A stretch of DNA of 42,409 nucleotides, taken from NCBI GenBank assembly GCA_021778805.1, contig JAJYBV010000021.1:1-42409 (forward strand), in the 5' to 3' direction. The position numbers and the translations under genes are program-made. Positions 27,948-37,114 of the stretch are shown piece after piece; within the stretch, counting starts at the first letter, position 1; each line of letters opens with the position of its first letter. This DNA comes from Chloroflexota bacterium. GTDB lineage: Bacteria > Chloroflexota > Ktedonobacteria > Ktedonobacterales > JACDGC01. The notes under the pieces were generated by a model. It was not told where the DNA came from and made no database searches. It saw only the letters and a list, made by a program, of their open reading frames with translations.

Positions 27948-29153
27948 ATGGCTAGGCAGAAATTTGAGCGCACGAAACCGCACGTTAATGTTGGCACAAT
28001 CGGCCACATTGACCACGGCAAAACAACGTTAACCGCAGCTATTACTAAGGTGCTTGATCGCGCAAAGCTCGCAAAGTATACAGCATTCGACCAAATCGAT
28101 AAAGCTCCGGAAGAAAAAGAGCGCGGCATTACCATTAATATCGCCCACCTGGAATATGAAACCGAAAAACGCCACTATGCGCACGTAGACTGCCCAGGAC
28201 ACGCCGACTATATCAAAAACATGATTACCGGCGCGGCGCAGATGGACGGAGCCATTCTTGTCGTTTCGGCGCCAGATGGCCCCATGCCGCAGACCCGCGA
28301 GCACATTTTGCTTGCCCGTCAGGTAGAAGTACCGGCTATGGTCGTTTTCCTGAATAAAGTAGACATGATGGAAGATGAAGAATTGCTGGAACTTGTTGAA
28401 CTTGAAGTTCGCGAATTGCTGACCAAAAATAAATTTCCGGGTGATGATGTTCCCTTCATCCGCGGTTCAGCCTTGAAAGCGTTGGAAAGCACCGGCGACT
28501 TGTCTCGCAACGACCCGGCTGCGAAGCCAATTTGGGACTTGATGGACGCGGTAGACAGCTACATTCCAACACCGGTTCGCCTTACCGACAAACCGCTGTT
28601 AATGCCTGTTGAAGACGTTTTCAGCATTAAAGGCCGCGGCACCGTGGTAACCGGCCGTATTGAACGCGGTCAGGTAAAAATCGGCGACAACGTGGAAATC
28701 ATCGGGTTCACCGAAAAAGCCCGCACCGTTACCTGCACCGGTGTAGAAATGTTCCAAAAAACTCTTGATTACGGCGAGGCCGGCGACAATGTTGGCATGC
28801 TTCTGCGCGGCGTAGAGCGCGCAGACGTGGAACGCGGCCAAGTTGTTGCAAAACCGGGTTCTATTAAGCCATTCACCAAGTTCTCTGCCGAAGTGTATGT
28901 GCTTACAAAAGATGAAGGCGGCCGCCACACACCGTTCAGCAATGGATACCGCCCGCAATTCTACATCCGCACAACCGATGTTACCGGCGCTATCCAGCTT
29001 CCTGAAGGCGTAGAGATCGTCATTCCGGGCGATAACATTACTATGTCGGTAGAATTGATTACACCGGTAGCTCTTGAAGAAGGCAGCCGCTTCGCCATTC
29101 GCGAAGGCGGACGCACCGTTGGAGCAGGCGTAGTCGTTAAATGCTTAAGCTAA
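27948..29153 (+). CDS. tuf: Elongation factor Tu
   Basis: GTPase that delivers aminoacyl-tRNA to the ribosome. It is 401 residues, normal length. G1 is GHIDHGKT (19-26, with Ile where most bacteria have Val), G2 lies in KERGITIN, G3 is DCPGH (81-85) and G4 is NKVD (136-139); domains 2 and 3 follow, ending VVKCLS. AGGAGG is 12 nt before the ATG. Two tRNA genes (Tyr, Thr) lie upstream, the same kind of tRNA-tuf arrangement as E. coli tufB. A terminator follows, so rpmG-secE-nusG-rplK are probably a separate unit. Confidence 0.98.
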   Translation: MARQKFERTKPHVNVGTIGHIDHGKTTLTAAITKVLDRAKLAKYTAFDQIDKAPEEKERGITINIAHLEYETEKRHYAHVDCPGHADYIKNMITGAAQMDGAILVVSAPDGPMPQTREHILLARQVEVPAMVVFLNKVDMMEDEELLELVELEVRELLTKNKFPGDDVPFIRGSALKALESTGDLSRNDPAAKPIWDLMDAVDSYIPTPVRLTDKPLLMPVEDVFSIKGRGTVVTGRIERGQVKIGDNVEIIGFTEKARTVTCTGVEMFQKTLDYGEAGDNVGMLLRGVERADVERGQVVAKPGSIKPFTKFSAEVYVLTKDEGGRHTPFSNGYRPQFYIRTTDVTGAIQLPEGVEIVIPGDNITMSVELITPVALEEGSRFAIREGGRTVGAGVVVKCLS

Positions 29154-29184
29154 TTTTCAGCTGAGCAACATTCATCCAATCAGG

Positions 29185-29234
29185 GAAAGGGAATCGCAGA
29201 GATCCTTATGGATCCGCTCGGTTCCCTTTCTTTC
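29185..29234 (+). terminator. Terminator after tuf
   Basis: GAAAGGGAATCG (29185-29196) pairs with CGGTTCCCTTTC (29219-29230), with an inner GATCC/GGATC stem, and a short T run follows. Confidence 0.75.
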
Positions 29235-29288
29235 GTATTCACAAAGCATAACATTCACTTCCGGAAAATCAAACCGATTAAGAAAGAG

Positions 29289-29325
29289 CAGCGGCAATCA
29301 TCTATATATTAGATGATTTACCGCT
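29289..29325. other. Hairpin between tuf and rpmG
   Basis: AGCGG and CCGCT close an AATCATCTA/TAGATGATT stem of 9 bp. There is no T run. It could stabilise the 3' end of the tuf transcript or be part of a regulatory site; it lies upstream of the rpmG promoter. Confidence 0.45.
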
Positions 29326-29351
29326 CCCAGTAGGATAGTTGTGAGCGTTTA

Positions 29352-29381
29352 TGGACAACGTATATGCTTTTGGGGTACAAT
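29352..29381 (+). promoter_or_regulatory. Promoter of rpmG-secE-nusG-rplK
   Basis: TGGACA (29352-29357), an 18-bp spacer and TACAAT (29376-29381). The leader is about 27 nt. Confidence 0.7.
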
Positions 29382-29415
29382 AAATTGATACTGTTTAAGG
29401 GAGCATATATACCTT

Positions 29416-29586
29416 ATGGCGGCTAAATCTAAAGAAAAACGTAAATTGTTTGCGCTCGAATGCGTTGAATGCAAAGAACGCAACTATTGGACTGTCAAAA
29501 ACAGAGACAATACGAAAAATCGTCTCGAACTGCGTAAGTATTGTCCCCGATGCCATGCTCACCGCATCCATCGCGAGACAAAATAA
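29416..29586 (+). CDS. rpmG: Ribosomal protein L33
   Basis: A 56-residue protein beginning [19 protein letters not shown]. Two CxxC pairs (CVEC and CPRC) make it the zinc-binding form of L33. The tail [16 protein letters not shown] is a typical L33 ending. It sits between tuf and secE, as in many bacteria. The stop is 15 bp before the secE start. Confidence 0.93.
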   Translation: MAAKSKEKRKLFALECVECKERNYWTVKNRDNTKNRLELRKYCPRCHAHRIHRETK

Positions 29587-29601
29587 GGGGAGAGTATTGC
29601 C

Positions 29602-29982
29602 GTGGCCAGTCGTTCCATGAAACCAAAACATCTTACCGAACAACAGGAAGATTCGGTGAATGCAGAGAATGACACTGCGCTTACTGAAGTGTCTGATGAT
29701 AATGAACTCGAAGAAGTGTCTTCCGGTTCCCGGCAGATTGCGCCGGATTCGCAAAAAGCACTCGTTCGCAGCAGTTTCATCGATTATATTCCGGCGTGGA
29801 CGCCACGGTATTTTCGAGAATCGATCATCGAGTTGTCCAAAGTAACATGGCCAACCCGCAAAGAAGCTTTTAATCTGTCGGGAATCGTTCTGATTCTTGC
29901 AGTTATTACTGCTATTGTGTTCGGCCTGTTAGATATCGGGGTTTACTCGGTTCTGCAGTTTATTACCAATCATATCCAGTAA
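29602..29982 (+). CDS. secE: Preprotein translocase subunit SecE
   Basis: Clamp subunit of the SecYEG channel. It is 126 residues from a GTG at 29602, with GGGGAGAG upstream. An acidic Glu/Ser/Asp-rich N-terminal extension of about 60 residues comes first, then the amphipathic motif RESIIELSKVTWPTRKEAF and one transmembrane helix (about 93-114). The single-helix form is the common one. It lies between rpmG and nusG. Confidence 0.94.
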   Translation: MASRSMKPKHLTEQQEDSVNAENDTALTEVSDDNELEEVSSGSRQIAPDSQKALVRSSFIDYIPAWTPRYFRESIIELSKVTWPTRKEAFNLSGIVLILAVITAIVFGLLDIGVYSVLQFITNHIQ

Positions 29983-30091
29983 TTCGCGCCATTTTCAGTT
30001 GCACAGGTGTTCCGATATTTTTTAGCGCAGTTTCTGCGCATTTCTCAAAAAATATCCACAGAACATTTTATTTTATAGCCGGAGCCTTTGT

Positions 30092-30721
30092 ATGTCTATT
30101 AAGCGATCGTCTACTAAATCAGACAATACGATGAAGATCGATGAATCAAACGACGCCCATGTGCCCAAGCACCTTAAAGGGCAGCGCCGCTGGTTTGCCG
30201 TACATACGTATTCCGGCTATGAATATAAGGTTAAAAAACAGCTAGAAGCCCGCGTTACTACCATGCATCTGTCGGATCGCATCTTCCAAGCCATCGTTCC
30301 GATTGAAGAAGTTGTGGAAATGCGCAGCGGCGCACGCAAAACAGTGAAACACAAATTGCTGCCCAGCTACGTTTTAGTTGATATGACATTGGATGAAGAA
30401 ACTTGGCACTGCGTAAAAGAAACACCCGGCGTTACCAATTTTATTGGAACATCTTCCACTGAACCGCTTCCTTTGGAACAATCTGAAGTAGAAGATATTC
30501 TGCGGCAAATGCAAGCAACCGGCGACGGGCAATCACAGCCGGCGATGCCTCGATTTACTATTGGCGAATCCGTGCGTATTATCGGCGGACCATTTGCTGA
30601 TTTAATCGGGCAAATCAGCGAAATCCATCCGGATAGAAATAAACTTACCGTTCTTGTCTCTTTCTTTAATCGGGAAACTCCAGTTGACTTAGACTTTTTG
30701 CAAGTAGAAAAAGTTAATTAA
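30092..30721 (+). CDS. nusG: Transcription elongation/antitermination factor NusG
   Basis: Binds RNA polymerase and couples it to Rho or the ribosome. It is 209 residues. An N-terminal tail of about 30 residues precedes the NGN domain (RRWFAVHTYSGYEYKVKKQLE through PSYVLVDMTLDEETWHCVKETPGVTNFIG), and a KOW domain (GESVRIIGGPFADLIGQISEI) ends at VEKVN. It is about 110 bp after secE and 108 bp before rplK. Confidence 0.96.
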   Translation: MSIKRSSTKSDNTMKIDESNDAHVPKHLKGQRRWFAVHTYSGYEYKVKKQLEARVTTMHLSDRIFQAIVPIEEVVEMRSGARKTVKHKLLPSYVLVDMTLDEETWHCVKETPGVTNFIGTSSTEPLPLEQSEVEDILRQMQATGDGQSQPAMPRFTIGESVRIIGGPFADLIGQISEIHPDRNKLTVLVSFFNRETPVDLDFLQVEKVN

Positions 30722-30829
30722 TACGATTCATACCGATGTTGTTTTCAGGCAAGGAAAAATATACAAACTCTGCGCTTATGCGCAATTAATCATCCCGAGT
30801 GACCTCGTTAAGGAGCTTAAATTTCCAAA

Positions 30830-31255
30830 ATGGCGAAACGTGTTAAGATTGTTGTTAAATTACAGCTGAATGCCGGCAAAGCAACTCCGCAGCCGCCTGT
30901 CGGCACAGTGCTTGGCCCTCATGGCATAAACCTGCCCATGTTCTGCAAGGAATATAACGAAAAAACCAGTTCTATGGTTGGCTCCGTTGTTCCTGTTGAA
31001 ATTACTATCTTTGAAGATCGTTCGTATACCTTCATCACCAAAACACCGCCGGTTACCGATCTTATCCGCAAAGAACTCGACATCCCCAAAGGCAGCGGCG
31101 TTCCAAACAAAACAAAAGTAGGGTCTATGACACATGCCCAACTTCGCAAAATCGCCGAAGCTAAAATGAAAGACCTCAATGCAAACAGCATCGAAGCTGC
31201 AGAAAATATGATTGCAGGTTCAGCCCGAAGCATGGGAGTTACTATTCAAGACTAA
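30830..31255 (+). CDS. rplK: Ribosomal protein L11
   Basis: A 141-residue L11 with the usual two domains: [26 protein letters not shown] (start of the N-terminal domain) and the RNA-binding C-terminus ending [16 protein letters not shown] precedes the ATG. A strong terminator comes immediately after, so rplA, rplJ and rplL, which usually follow, are elsewhere. Confidence 0.97.
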   Translation: MAKRVKIVVKLQLNAGKATPQPPVGTVLGPHGINLPMFCKEYNEKTSSMVGSVVPVEITIFEDRSYTFITKTPPVTDLIRKELDIPKGSGVPNKTKVGSMTHAQLRKIAEAKMKDLNANSIEAAENMIAGSARSMGVTIQD

Positions 31256-31289
31256 TCTAAGGTCCTGAACAGTACTGTAAAACACACAC

Positions 31290-31320
31290 AAAAGCGCAGC
31301 AATTAGCTGCGCTTTTTATT
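31290..31320 (+). terminator. Rho-independent terminator after rplK
   Basis: AAAGCGCAGC (31291-31300) pairs over 10 bp with GCTGCGCTTT (31306-31315), then a T-rich run. It ends the ribosomal block after a single L-protein gene. Confidence 0.95.
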
Positions 31321-31472
31321 TTTTGCTATTTCGCGCCACCAAGTTCACTTGCTTGGCAGCGCAATTGCTTGCACACAGCGGCTAGAACACCGCGATGTTT
31401 TTGATATTGCCAACAGCGCCGAAACAGTTAAAACACTATGGCAGCGCCGCCGGCAAATCTGCTATTCCAATA

Positions 31473-33611
31473 TTAAACAGCCGATGTTGAGGCAGATTCC
31501 AATGCGCGGGCAACAACTTCGGCAAGATCGTCAACTTTAAAATCTTCCGCTTTGCCTTTTGCCGTTACACCATCCTCAAACATCGTTATGCAAAATGGGC
31601 AAGCTGCCGCCATCGCTTCGGCTCCGGTATCCAAAGCCTCTTGCACACGGGTATGGTTTACCCGCACTCCGGTCTTATCTTCCATCCATACTTGGCCGCC
31701 GCCGCCGCCACAGCAAAAACTGCGGTTTTTGTTCCGCGGCATTTCTGTTATCGGCGCGTCGCTTACCGTATTTAAAACACTGCGCGGCTCATCATAAATA
31801 TCATTCCATCTGCCTACATAACAGGGATCATGATAGGTAAGCGCGCGTTTGTCGAAGTGTGCAGGAAGCTGCAATTTCCCAGACATCACCAGCAGGTTAA
31901 TATACTGGGTGTGATGCATAATTGTATATTCACCGCCAAGCTGCGGATATTCATTTTTAATCGTGTTAAAGCAGTGCGGGCAGGTTGTTAAAATCAGCCG
32001 GCGCTTTGCCGGGGCAGCTGCATCCGTTTTCTCTGCTTTAGCGCCGTTCAACGCTTCTACACGCTTATTAAATCCATATCCATCCAGGGTTTCAATGTTC
32101 TGCTGCGCCAAAGTTTGCCATAAATATTCGTTGCCGGTTCGGCGCGCTGGGTCTCCGGTGCAGCCTTCCTCCGGCCCTAATATCGCAAAATCAACATTGG
32201 CAGCTTTTAACACTTTGGCAAACGCCGTTGCTACTTTGCGGTTACGCTGATCAAAAGACCCCATGCACCCAACCCAATATAATATGGAGCAATCGGGATC
32301 ATCACTCATTAATTTAATATCCATATCTTTAGCCCATTCGGCGCGGGTATCGTTCCGAATTTGCCATGGATTGCGGTTGCGTTCAAGGTTGGTGTACAGC
32401 GGCGCAATTTCTTTCGGGAATCGGCCTTCTTCTTCCATAACCAAATGACGGCGCATATCAACAATTTTCGTTACATGGTCTATATTAACCGGACAAATTT
32501 CTACGCAGGCGCCACAAGAAGTGCAAGACCACAATGAAGCGTCTGAAATTCGGCCGCCAACCAACTGAAGCACGTCTGCATTGCTCTCTTCAGATACTTT
32601 CTGGTTACTCATTGCGCTTTGCTTCAGCAGCGAATTGCCATCTGCAAACAACTGCGCTTTCGCTTCCAAAATAATCTCTTTAGGCTGCAGCGGTTTTCCG
32701 GTTAAATTAGCCGGGCACACCATATTGCATCTGCCGCACTCTGTGCAGGCATAGCCATCCAGCATTTGTTTCCAAGTAAATTGATTGACTTTCGATACAC
32801 CAACATTTTCTTCACGCTCAAACCGGCCTTCAATATCCGGAATAATCGGCAGTGCGCCTTTTGGATTCTCTTCAGTTTTCTGGAAAAACACATTAAACGG
32901 CGCCGCCATCAAATGCAAATGCTTGGAATTTGGCACATAGATCAAAAATCCCAAAACAATAAGTATATGCATCCACCAAAAAGCGCGATATAACACTATT
33001 GCTCCTTGCAGCGGTATTCCCGTAAATAATTGGCCGAAAAACGCGCTGATTGGAGACGTAAACGCTCCGGATGTTGCTACATAATCAAACGTATTTGTTC
33101 CGACAATTGTGAATATTACCAGAAAAATAAGTCCGAGTATGATCATGCCTTCTTTCCAGTCGTGTGTTTTGCTTTCCAGCGCCGCGGGACGCAAAATTGC
33201 GCGGCGATAGGCAAATTCAATAATAGCCGCAGTCACCAGCACAAGAAATACATCAAGTACAACACCATAGGCGTTTGATGACACGATGGGAAGCGAAAAA
33301 CCTAATCCGTTTGCCCAAAGATTTAAGGCTCCTAACTGCAAAATAATAAATCCCCAGAATGTGAAAAAATGCGCTATTCCGGGAACGGGATTACGCAGCA
33401 CGCCGCTTTGGCCTAATACGCCTTTCAAGAAAAATCCTATACGCTTCAAAATATGATTTATACGATTTTCCGGCTGCCCTAATCTTAGCAGGCGAAGAAG
33501 ATAGCTGATGCGCAACCCAAAAACGGTCCATGCGCCAACCAAGATAATCGCAAACAATATTGCGCCAAAAATATTGCCGGTTGGCTGAATTACAGGAGCA
33601 GTAAAAACCAT
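31473..33611 (-). CDS. Membrane FeS oxidoreductase resembling ETF:menaquinone oxidoreductase
   Basis: A 712-residue protein. The N-terminal half has five or six transmembrane helices with several His, like the cytochrome-b/NarI-type quinone domain. Two [4Fe-4S] motifs follow, CTECGRCNMVCP and CTSCGACVEICP. Two CCG domains of heterodisulfide-reductase type close the protein, with WVGCMGS...EEGCTGDP, CPHC, YHDPCYVGRW and CCGGGGG. This domain order matches the DUF224 proteins proposed to pass electrons from ETF to menaquinone. etfA lies 258 bp upstream on the same strand, which supports that role. The start ATG at 33611 has AAGGGAG before it. Quinone type is inferred. Confidence 0.87.
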   Translation of the reverse strand: MVFTAPVIQPTGNIFGAILFAIILVGAWTVFGLRISYLLRLLRLGQPENRINHILKRIGFFLKGVLGQSGVLRNPVPGIAHFFTFWGFIILQLGALNLWANGLGFSLPIVSSNAYGVVLDVFLVLVTAAIIEFAYRRAILRPAALESKTHDWKEGMIILGLIFLVIFTIVGTNTFDYVATSGAFTSPISAFFGQLFTGIPLQGAIVLYRAFWWMHILIVLGFLIYVPNSKHLHLMAAPFNVFFQKTEENPKGALPIIPDIEGRFEREENVGVSKVNQFTWKQMLDGYACTECGRCNMVCPANLTGKPLQPKEIILEAKAQLFADGNSLLKQSAMSNQKVSEESNADVLQLVGGRISDASLWSCTSCGACVEICPVNIDHVTKIVDMRRHLVMEEEGRFPKEIAPLYTNLERNRNPWQIRNDTRAEWAKDMDIKLMSDDPDCSILYWVGCMGSFDQRNRKVATAFAKVLKAANVDFAILGPEEGCTGDPARRTGNEYLWQTLAQQNIETLDGYGFNKRVEALNGAKAEKTDAAAPAKRRLILTTCPHCFNTIKNEYPQLGGEYTIMHHTQYINLLVMSGKLQLPAHFDKRALTYHDPCYVGRWNDIYDEPRSVLNTVSDAPITEMPRNKNRSFCCGGGGGQVWMEDKTGVRVNHTRVQEALDTGAEAMAAACPFCITMFEDGVTAKGKAEDFKVDDLAEVVARALESASTSAV

Positions 33612-33869
33612 GCGCTTGGCTCCCTTACCAAATTAATTGAGTACCGCTGAATTTCATGTTGATGAGTTCATGCGGCTGTATCTAAGATGAATTTATTTCT
33701 GATAGCTTTTGCTATAATTGCTGGTTTAAAAAATAGAATAAATATGCGCAGATTTTTGCAGGCGCCGCTTTATATCGACATGGGGTTGGCGCGCTGCCGC
33801 CAGACTCGATTTTAAATCTGCCGTCGCCCGATCCTTGCGAACCGGACGGCGGGCATAAGAATGAAACAT
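33612..33869 (-). other. Gap between etfA and the FeS oxidoreductase
   Basis: Contains GCCGTC/GACGGC in an imperfect hairpin near 33823-33853, just after etfA, and AT-rich DNA around 33680-33745. A transcription boundary between etfA and the oxidoreductase gene is possible. No gene is seen. Confidence 0.4.
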
Positions 33870-34910
33870 TTATGAACGGCGCGAAGCCACCAGTTGTGTT
33901 AGTTCCGGAATAACCACCTTTAAGTCACCAACGATTCCTAAATCACAGAACGTAAAAATCGGGGCGTCTTTATCTTTATTGATGGCAATAATGAATTTGC
34001 TTGTTTGCATGCCTGCTTGGTGCTGAACAGCGCCGGAAATGCCGCATGCAAGGTACACATCCGGTTTTACCGAGTGACCGGTTTGCCCAATATGATGGCG
34101 ATGCGGAAGCCAGCCGTCATCGGTAACTGGGCGTGAAGCCCCGACTGCGCCGCCTAAAGCCTTTGCCAGCGCATCGACCAGGGCAAATCCTTCGGGGCCG
34201 CCAACACCGCGCCCGCCGGAAACAATGATAGACGCCTCTTCAATATTGGATCTGGAAGCGGGCGGAATATACTGTGGTTTACCGTCTTCCTGCCCCAAAT
34301 GACCTTCTTCTGTTGCATACTCTGTACCAAAAGGGCCGCTAATTTTGGCGCCGGCGGTTGGAATTGACGGAGCAGCCAACGTGATAGTTTGGAATGTTTG
34401 CCCGGCGTGATTTGCTGCTTTAAAAGCATTTTGTCCGGCAATAACCACTTTTGTACCGGAACCGGCAGCGGTAAAGGTAATATTCATCTGCCCGCCAAAT
34501 GCGGCAGATCCGAAGATGAACACGCCATCTTTAAATTCAATCGCGTTGACATGATATTCCAACGGCAGATTCAACCGCGCGGCAAGCCGCGCGCCGATAT
34601 CGCGGCCATTGCTTGTATCTGGAATCAGCAGCAATTCCGGCTGCTGTTCGGAAACCAAAGCGGCTAACGTATCAACCGCAGGCTGCGTTAAATATGCGTC
34701 ATACACATCTGTGTCGCCGGTATAAACGGTAGCCGGGCCGGCTTCAGCAATTGCCGAAGCAAAAGAGTTTGCGCCGCGGCCCAGCAGTACTGCAGCGGAA
34801 GCCACGCCGGAAGATTCCGCTAACGCGGCGGCTTTGCTGGCCAATTGGAGCGAGATAGATTTCAGCGTTTCGTTTTCAATCTCGCCAAGCGCGATAATGC
34901 TTTTTCCCAT
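33870..34910 (-). CDS. etfA: Electron transfer flavoprotein alpha subunit
   Basis: Carries the FAD that receives electrons from acyl-CoA dehydrogenases. It is 346 residues, slightly longer than usual. The C-terminal FAD domain is clear: SGGRGVGGPEGFALVDALAKALGGAVGASRPVTDDGWLP, GQTGHSVKPDVYLACGISGAVQHQAGM, IIAINKDKDAPIF and GIVGDLKVVIP. AGAGGA precedes the ATG. It starts 21 bp after etfB and is likely in one operon with it. Confidence 0.96.
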   Translation of the reverse strand: MGKSIIALGEIENETLKSISLQLASKAAALAESSGVASAAVLLGRGANSFASAIAEAGPATVYTGDTDVYDAYLTQPAVDTLAALVSEQQPELLLIPDTSNGRDIGARLAARLNLPLEYHVNAIEFKDGVFIFGSAAFGGQMNITFTAAGSGTKVVIAGQNAFKAANHAGQTFQTITLAAPSIPTAGAKISGPFGTEYATEEGHLGQEDGKPQYIPPASRSNIEEASIIVSGGRGVGGPEGFALVDALAKALGGAVGASRPVTDDGWLPHRHHIGQTGHSVKPDVYLACGISGAVQHQAGMQTSKFIIAINKDKDAPIFTFCDLGIVGDLKVVIPELTQLVASRRS

Positions 34911-34930
34911 GATGATGAAATCCTCTGCCC

Positions 34931-35707
34931 TTAAATTATTTTGTTATCAGATAGAAAGTCAAAAATACGCTGTGCGGCCCCATCATTGCCGACAAAAATT
35001 TCTCGCTTGCGCTGCGTGGAAACGCTTTCAGCAGCAAGCACTTTATCATGCGCAGCGGCGCTTCCCGCCTGATTTGCCGCCAACCCTAAATCTGCAAGAG
35101 TAAGCGTTTCCAGCGGTTTTTTCTTCGCGCTCATAATTCCTTTCATCGATGGATAGCGCGGCTGATTAATTGACTTGGATACACTTACAACCAGTGGCAG
35201 TTTCGCTTCAACTTTTACATAGCCAACTTCCGCTGATCGCTCGATTACGGCGGTTTCGCCATCTATGGTAAGTTTTGTTGCCAAGGACAGCAGCGGCAGC
35301 TGCAAATACTCCGCCGTAATGCTTGGCACAACCCCGCCATTTGAATCGGCGGTGCCCTGACCAAACAATACGATATCAAAACCAATTTTCTGCAGCGCGG
35401 CCGCCAGCACACGGCCGGTTGCCAGCGCATCGGATCCTGCCAAAGATGGATCTGCCACTACAACGGCGCGATCGGCCCCCATTGCCATTGCTTTACGAAT
35501 ATTATCAGTTGTTTGCGCCGGACTCATGGTTAAAATGACGACTTCACCGCCGTGCTTTTCCTGCAAGCGGAGACCTTCTTCTATGGTATATTCGTCAAAG
35601 GGGTTGATAATAGCATCTTGTGGATTGCGGACCAGCCGCATATCCGTTCCGAGTTCTTTCTTAACCTCGGTAGACGGCGTCTCTTTCATACAGACGACGA
35701 TTTTCAC
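34931..35707 (-). CDS. etfB: Electron transfer flavoprotein beta subunit
   Basis: Partner of EtfA; binds AMP or a second flavin. It is 258 residues from a GTG at 35707, chosen because GGAGG lies about 8 nt upstream and VKIVVCMKETP is the classical EtfB start. NPFDEYTIEEGLRL, VAADR-like AMGADRAVVV, FGQGTADSNGGVVPSITAEYLQLP and NQPRYPSMKGIMSAKKKPLETL are family blocks. It is first in the etfBA unit, with a strong promoter upstream. Confidence 0.95.
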   Translation of the reverse strand: MKIVVCMKETPSTEVKKELGTDMRLVRNPQDAIINPFDEYTIEEGLRLQEKHGGEVVILTMSPAQTTDNIRKAMAMGADRAVVVADPSLAGSDALATGRVLAAALQKIGFDIVLFGQGTADSNGGVVPSITAEYLQLPLLSLATKLTIDGETAVIERSAEVGYVKVEAKLPLVVSVSKSINQPRYPSMKGIMSAKKKPLETLTLADLGLAANQAGSAAAHDKVLAAESVSTQRKREIFVGNDGAAQRIFDFLSDNKII

Positions 35708-35803
35708 GCTACTCGCCTCCAATAAAAATTTTTTTTGAAATGCGCAGCGAGAACCAAACGCGAAAAAATGGAACGCCCCTGTTCCCGCAACATGCTCACG
35801 TCA

Positions 35804-35833
35804 ATTGTAATAGCTACAATATACGCTTGTCAA
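35804..35833 (-). promoter_or_regulatory. Promoter of etfBA
   Basis: On the minus strand, TTGACA (35833-35828), an 18-bp spacer and TACAAT (35809-35804). A 10-bp palindrome TAACCGGTTA (35858-35867) lies upstream and may be an operator. Confidence 0.75.
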
Positions 35834-35893
35834 TGTTACCAGTTATCATCTTATAACTAACCGGTTAACTTTTTTAAAACTTATTTTGGGCGG

Positions 35894-36664
35894 TTAAGCG
35901 AGCGGTTTCGATACTAATTTCCCTTGTGGAGAAAATCGCAGATATTTGCGCGGCTTAGGAGCGCGGCCATATTTGAAAAACGCGCCGGTTACAAACTTAA
36001 ACGCCTCGATAAAAATGCCGCGAGACATTTTAGATTGCCCGATCCGGCGATCCATAAACACAATAGGAATCTCGGCAACGCGCAAATGTTTGCGGAATGT
36101 TTGATAAACCAGCTCTACCTGAAATGAATATCCTTGGGACTGGATGTTTGCAAAATTTATGGCTTCCAATGTTTGCCGCCGATAACATCGATACCCGGAG
36201 GTGCAATCATGCGCGGGCAATCCCAGCATAAAACGGGCAAAAATATTGCCACCGCCGCTGATAAACCGACGCAGAGCAGTCCAATTCGGGGTTGAACCAC
36301 CAGGGATATATCGCGAACCAATAACAAGGTCGGCTTGTTCAATCGCATTTAAAAAATCCGGTAAATATTTGGGATCATGCGAGAAATCGGCGTCCATTTC
36401 AAAAATATAGTCATAATTGCGTTCAAGCGCCATTTGAAATCCGGTTTTATAGGCCGAACCAAGTCCCATTTTGCCGGGGCGGCTAAGTAAATGCACGCGG
36501 TTATCTGCGTTAGCATAAGATTGAATCAGCGCGCCGGTGCCATCTGGTGAATTATCGTCTATAAAAAGTATATGCGCTTGCGGAGCCGCCTGAAAAATAG
36601 CGGGAACCAGCTGCGGTATATTGTCACGCTCATTGTAAACGGGGATAATGAGTAAAATATTCAT
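35894..36664 (-). CDS. GT2 glycosyltransferase, dolichol/polyprenol-phosphate mannose synthase type
   Basis: Transfers a sugar from a nucleotide sugar to a lipid phosphate at the membrane. It is 256 residues from the ATG at 36664. NILLIIPVYNERDNIPQLV starts the fold; DDNSPDGTG and MDADFSHDP (Asp 91 and 93, the DxD metal site) bind the nucleotide sugar. GGGNIFARFMLGLPAHDCTSGYRCYRR and MDRRIGQSKMS are typical of DPM1-type enzymes. No membrane helix is seen. An upstream frame continues to 36886 but its ATG lies before the likely extended -10 promoter, so the shorter start is used. Confidence 0.9.
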   Translation of the reverse strand: MNILLIIPVYNERDNIPQLVPAIFQAAPQAHILFIDDNSPDGTGALIQSYANADNRVHLLSRPGKMGLGSAYKTGFQMALERNYDYIFEMDADFSHDPKYLPDFLNAIEQADLVIGSRYIPGGSTPNWTALRRFISGGGNIFARFMLGLPAHDCTSGYRCYRRQTLEAINFANIQSQGYSFQVELVYQTFRKHLRVAEIPIVFMDRRIGQSKMSRGIFIEAFKFVTGAFFKYGRAPKPRKYLRFSPQGKLVSKPLA

Positions 36665-36709
36665 GATAAAAACCCTTAAACGTGTTTTTTGAACAGTTGT
36701 ATGCCTTTC

Positions 36710-36718
36710 ATTGTAGCA
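36710..36718 (-). promoter_or_regulatory. Extended -10 element of the glycosyltransferase gene
   Basis: On the minus strand TGC followed by TACAAT, 46 bp before the ATG. No good -35 is present, as expected of an extended -10 promoter. Confidence 0.5.
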
Positions 36719-37114
36719 TATCGGCACGATTTTGCTATAAATTATCCACCAAAACGCCGAAAAAGCAGTTAAAAATATGTAATTTTTATTACGCAAAAAT
36801 TTTTTTGCTTCATTCCCGCACTGAAATAAGATTTCGATGAGCAGCAACAGGCATTGCCGCTCGCTCAAAAAAAATTTGCTCAGCATAGTAATAATTATGC
36901 GAATAGTACTTATGTACCTTTATTACGTAAAATACAAGTAATATTTTATACTCCTTTTAGTAATGATTGAGAGGGAGATACAAACGAATCATTACCAAAG
37001 TGGTTTATTTATCGTACAAATACTCAAATAACTAAGGTAGGTTATTTTAAATAAACTTACACTGGCTGCTTGAGTTTTACAAACGATTTTGTTGATCGAA
37101 GAAAGGGAATCTCA
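36719..37114. other. Upstream region of the secreted-protein gene
   Basis: AT-rich and gene-free. GTAATGATT (36960-36968) and AATCATTAC (36987-36995) form a perfect 9-bp inverted repeat over 18 nt, either a stem-loop or a two-site operator. No clear sigma-70 promoter pair was found. Confidence 0.5.
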
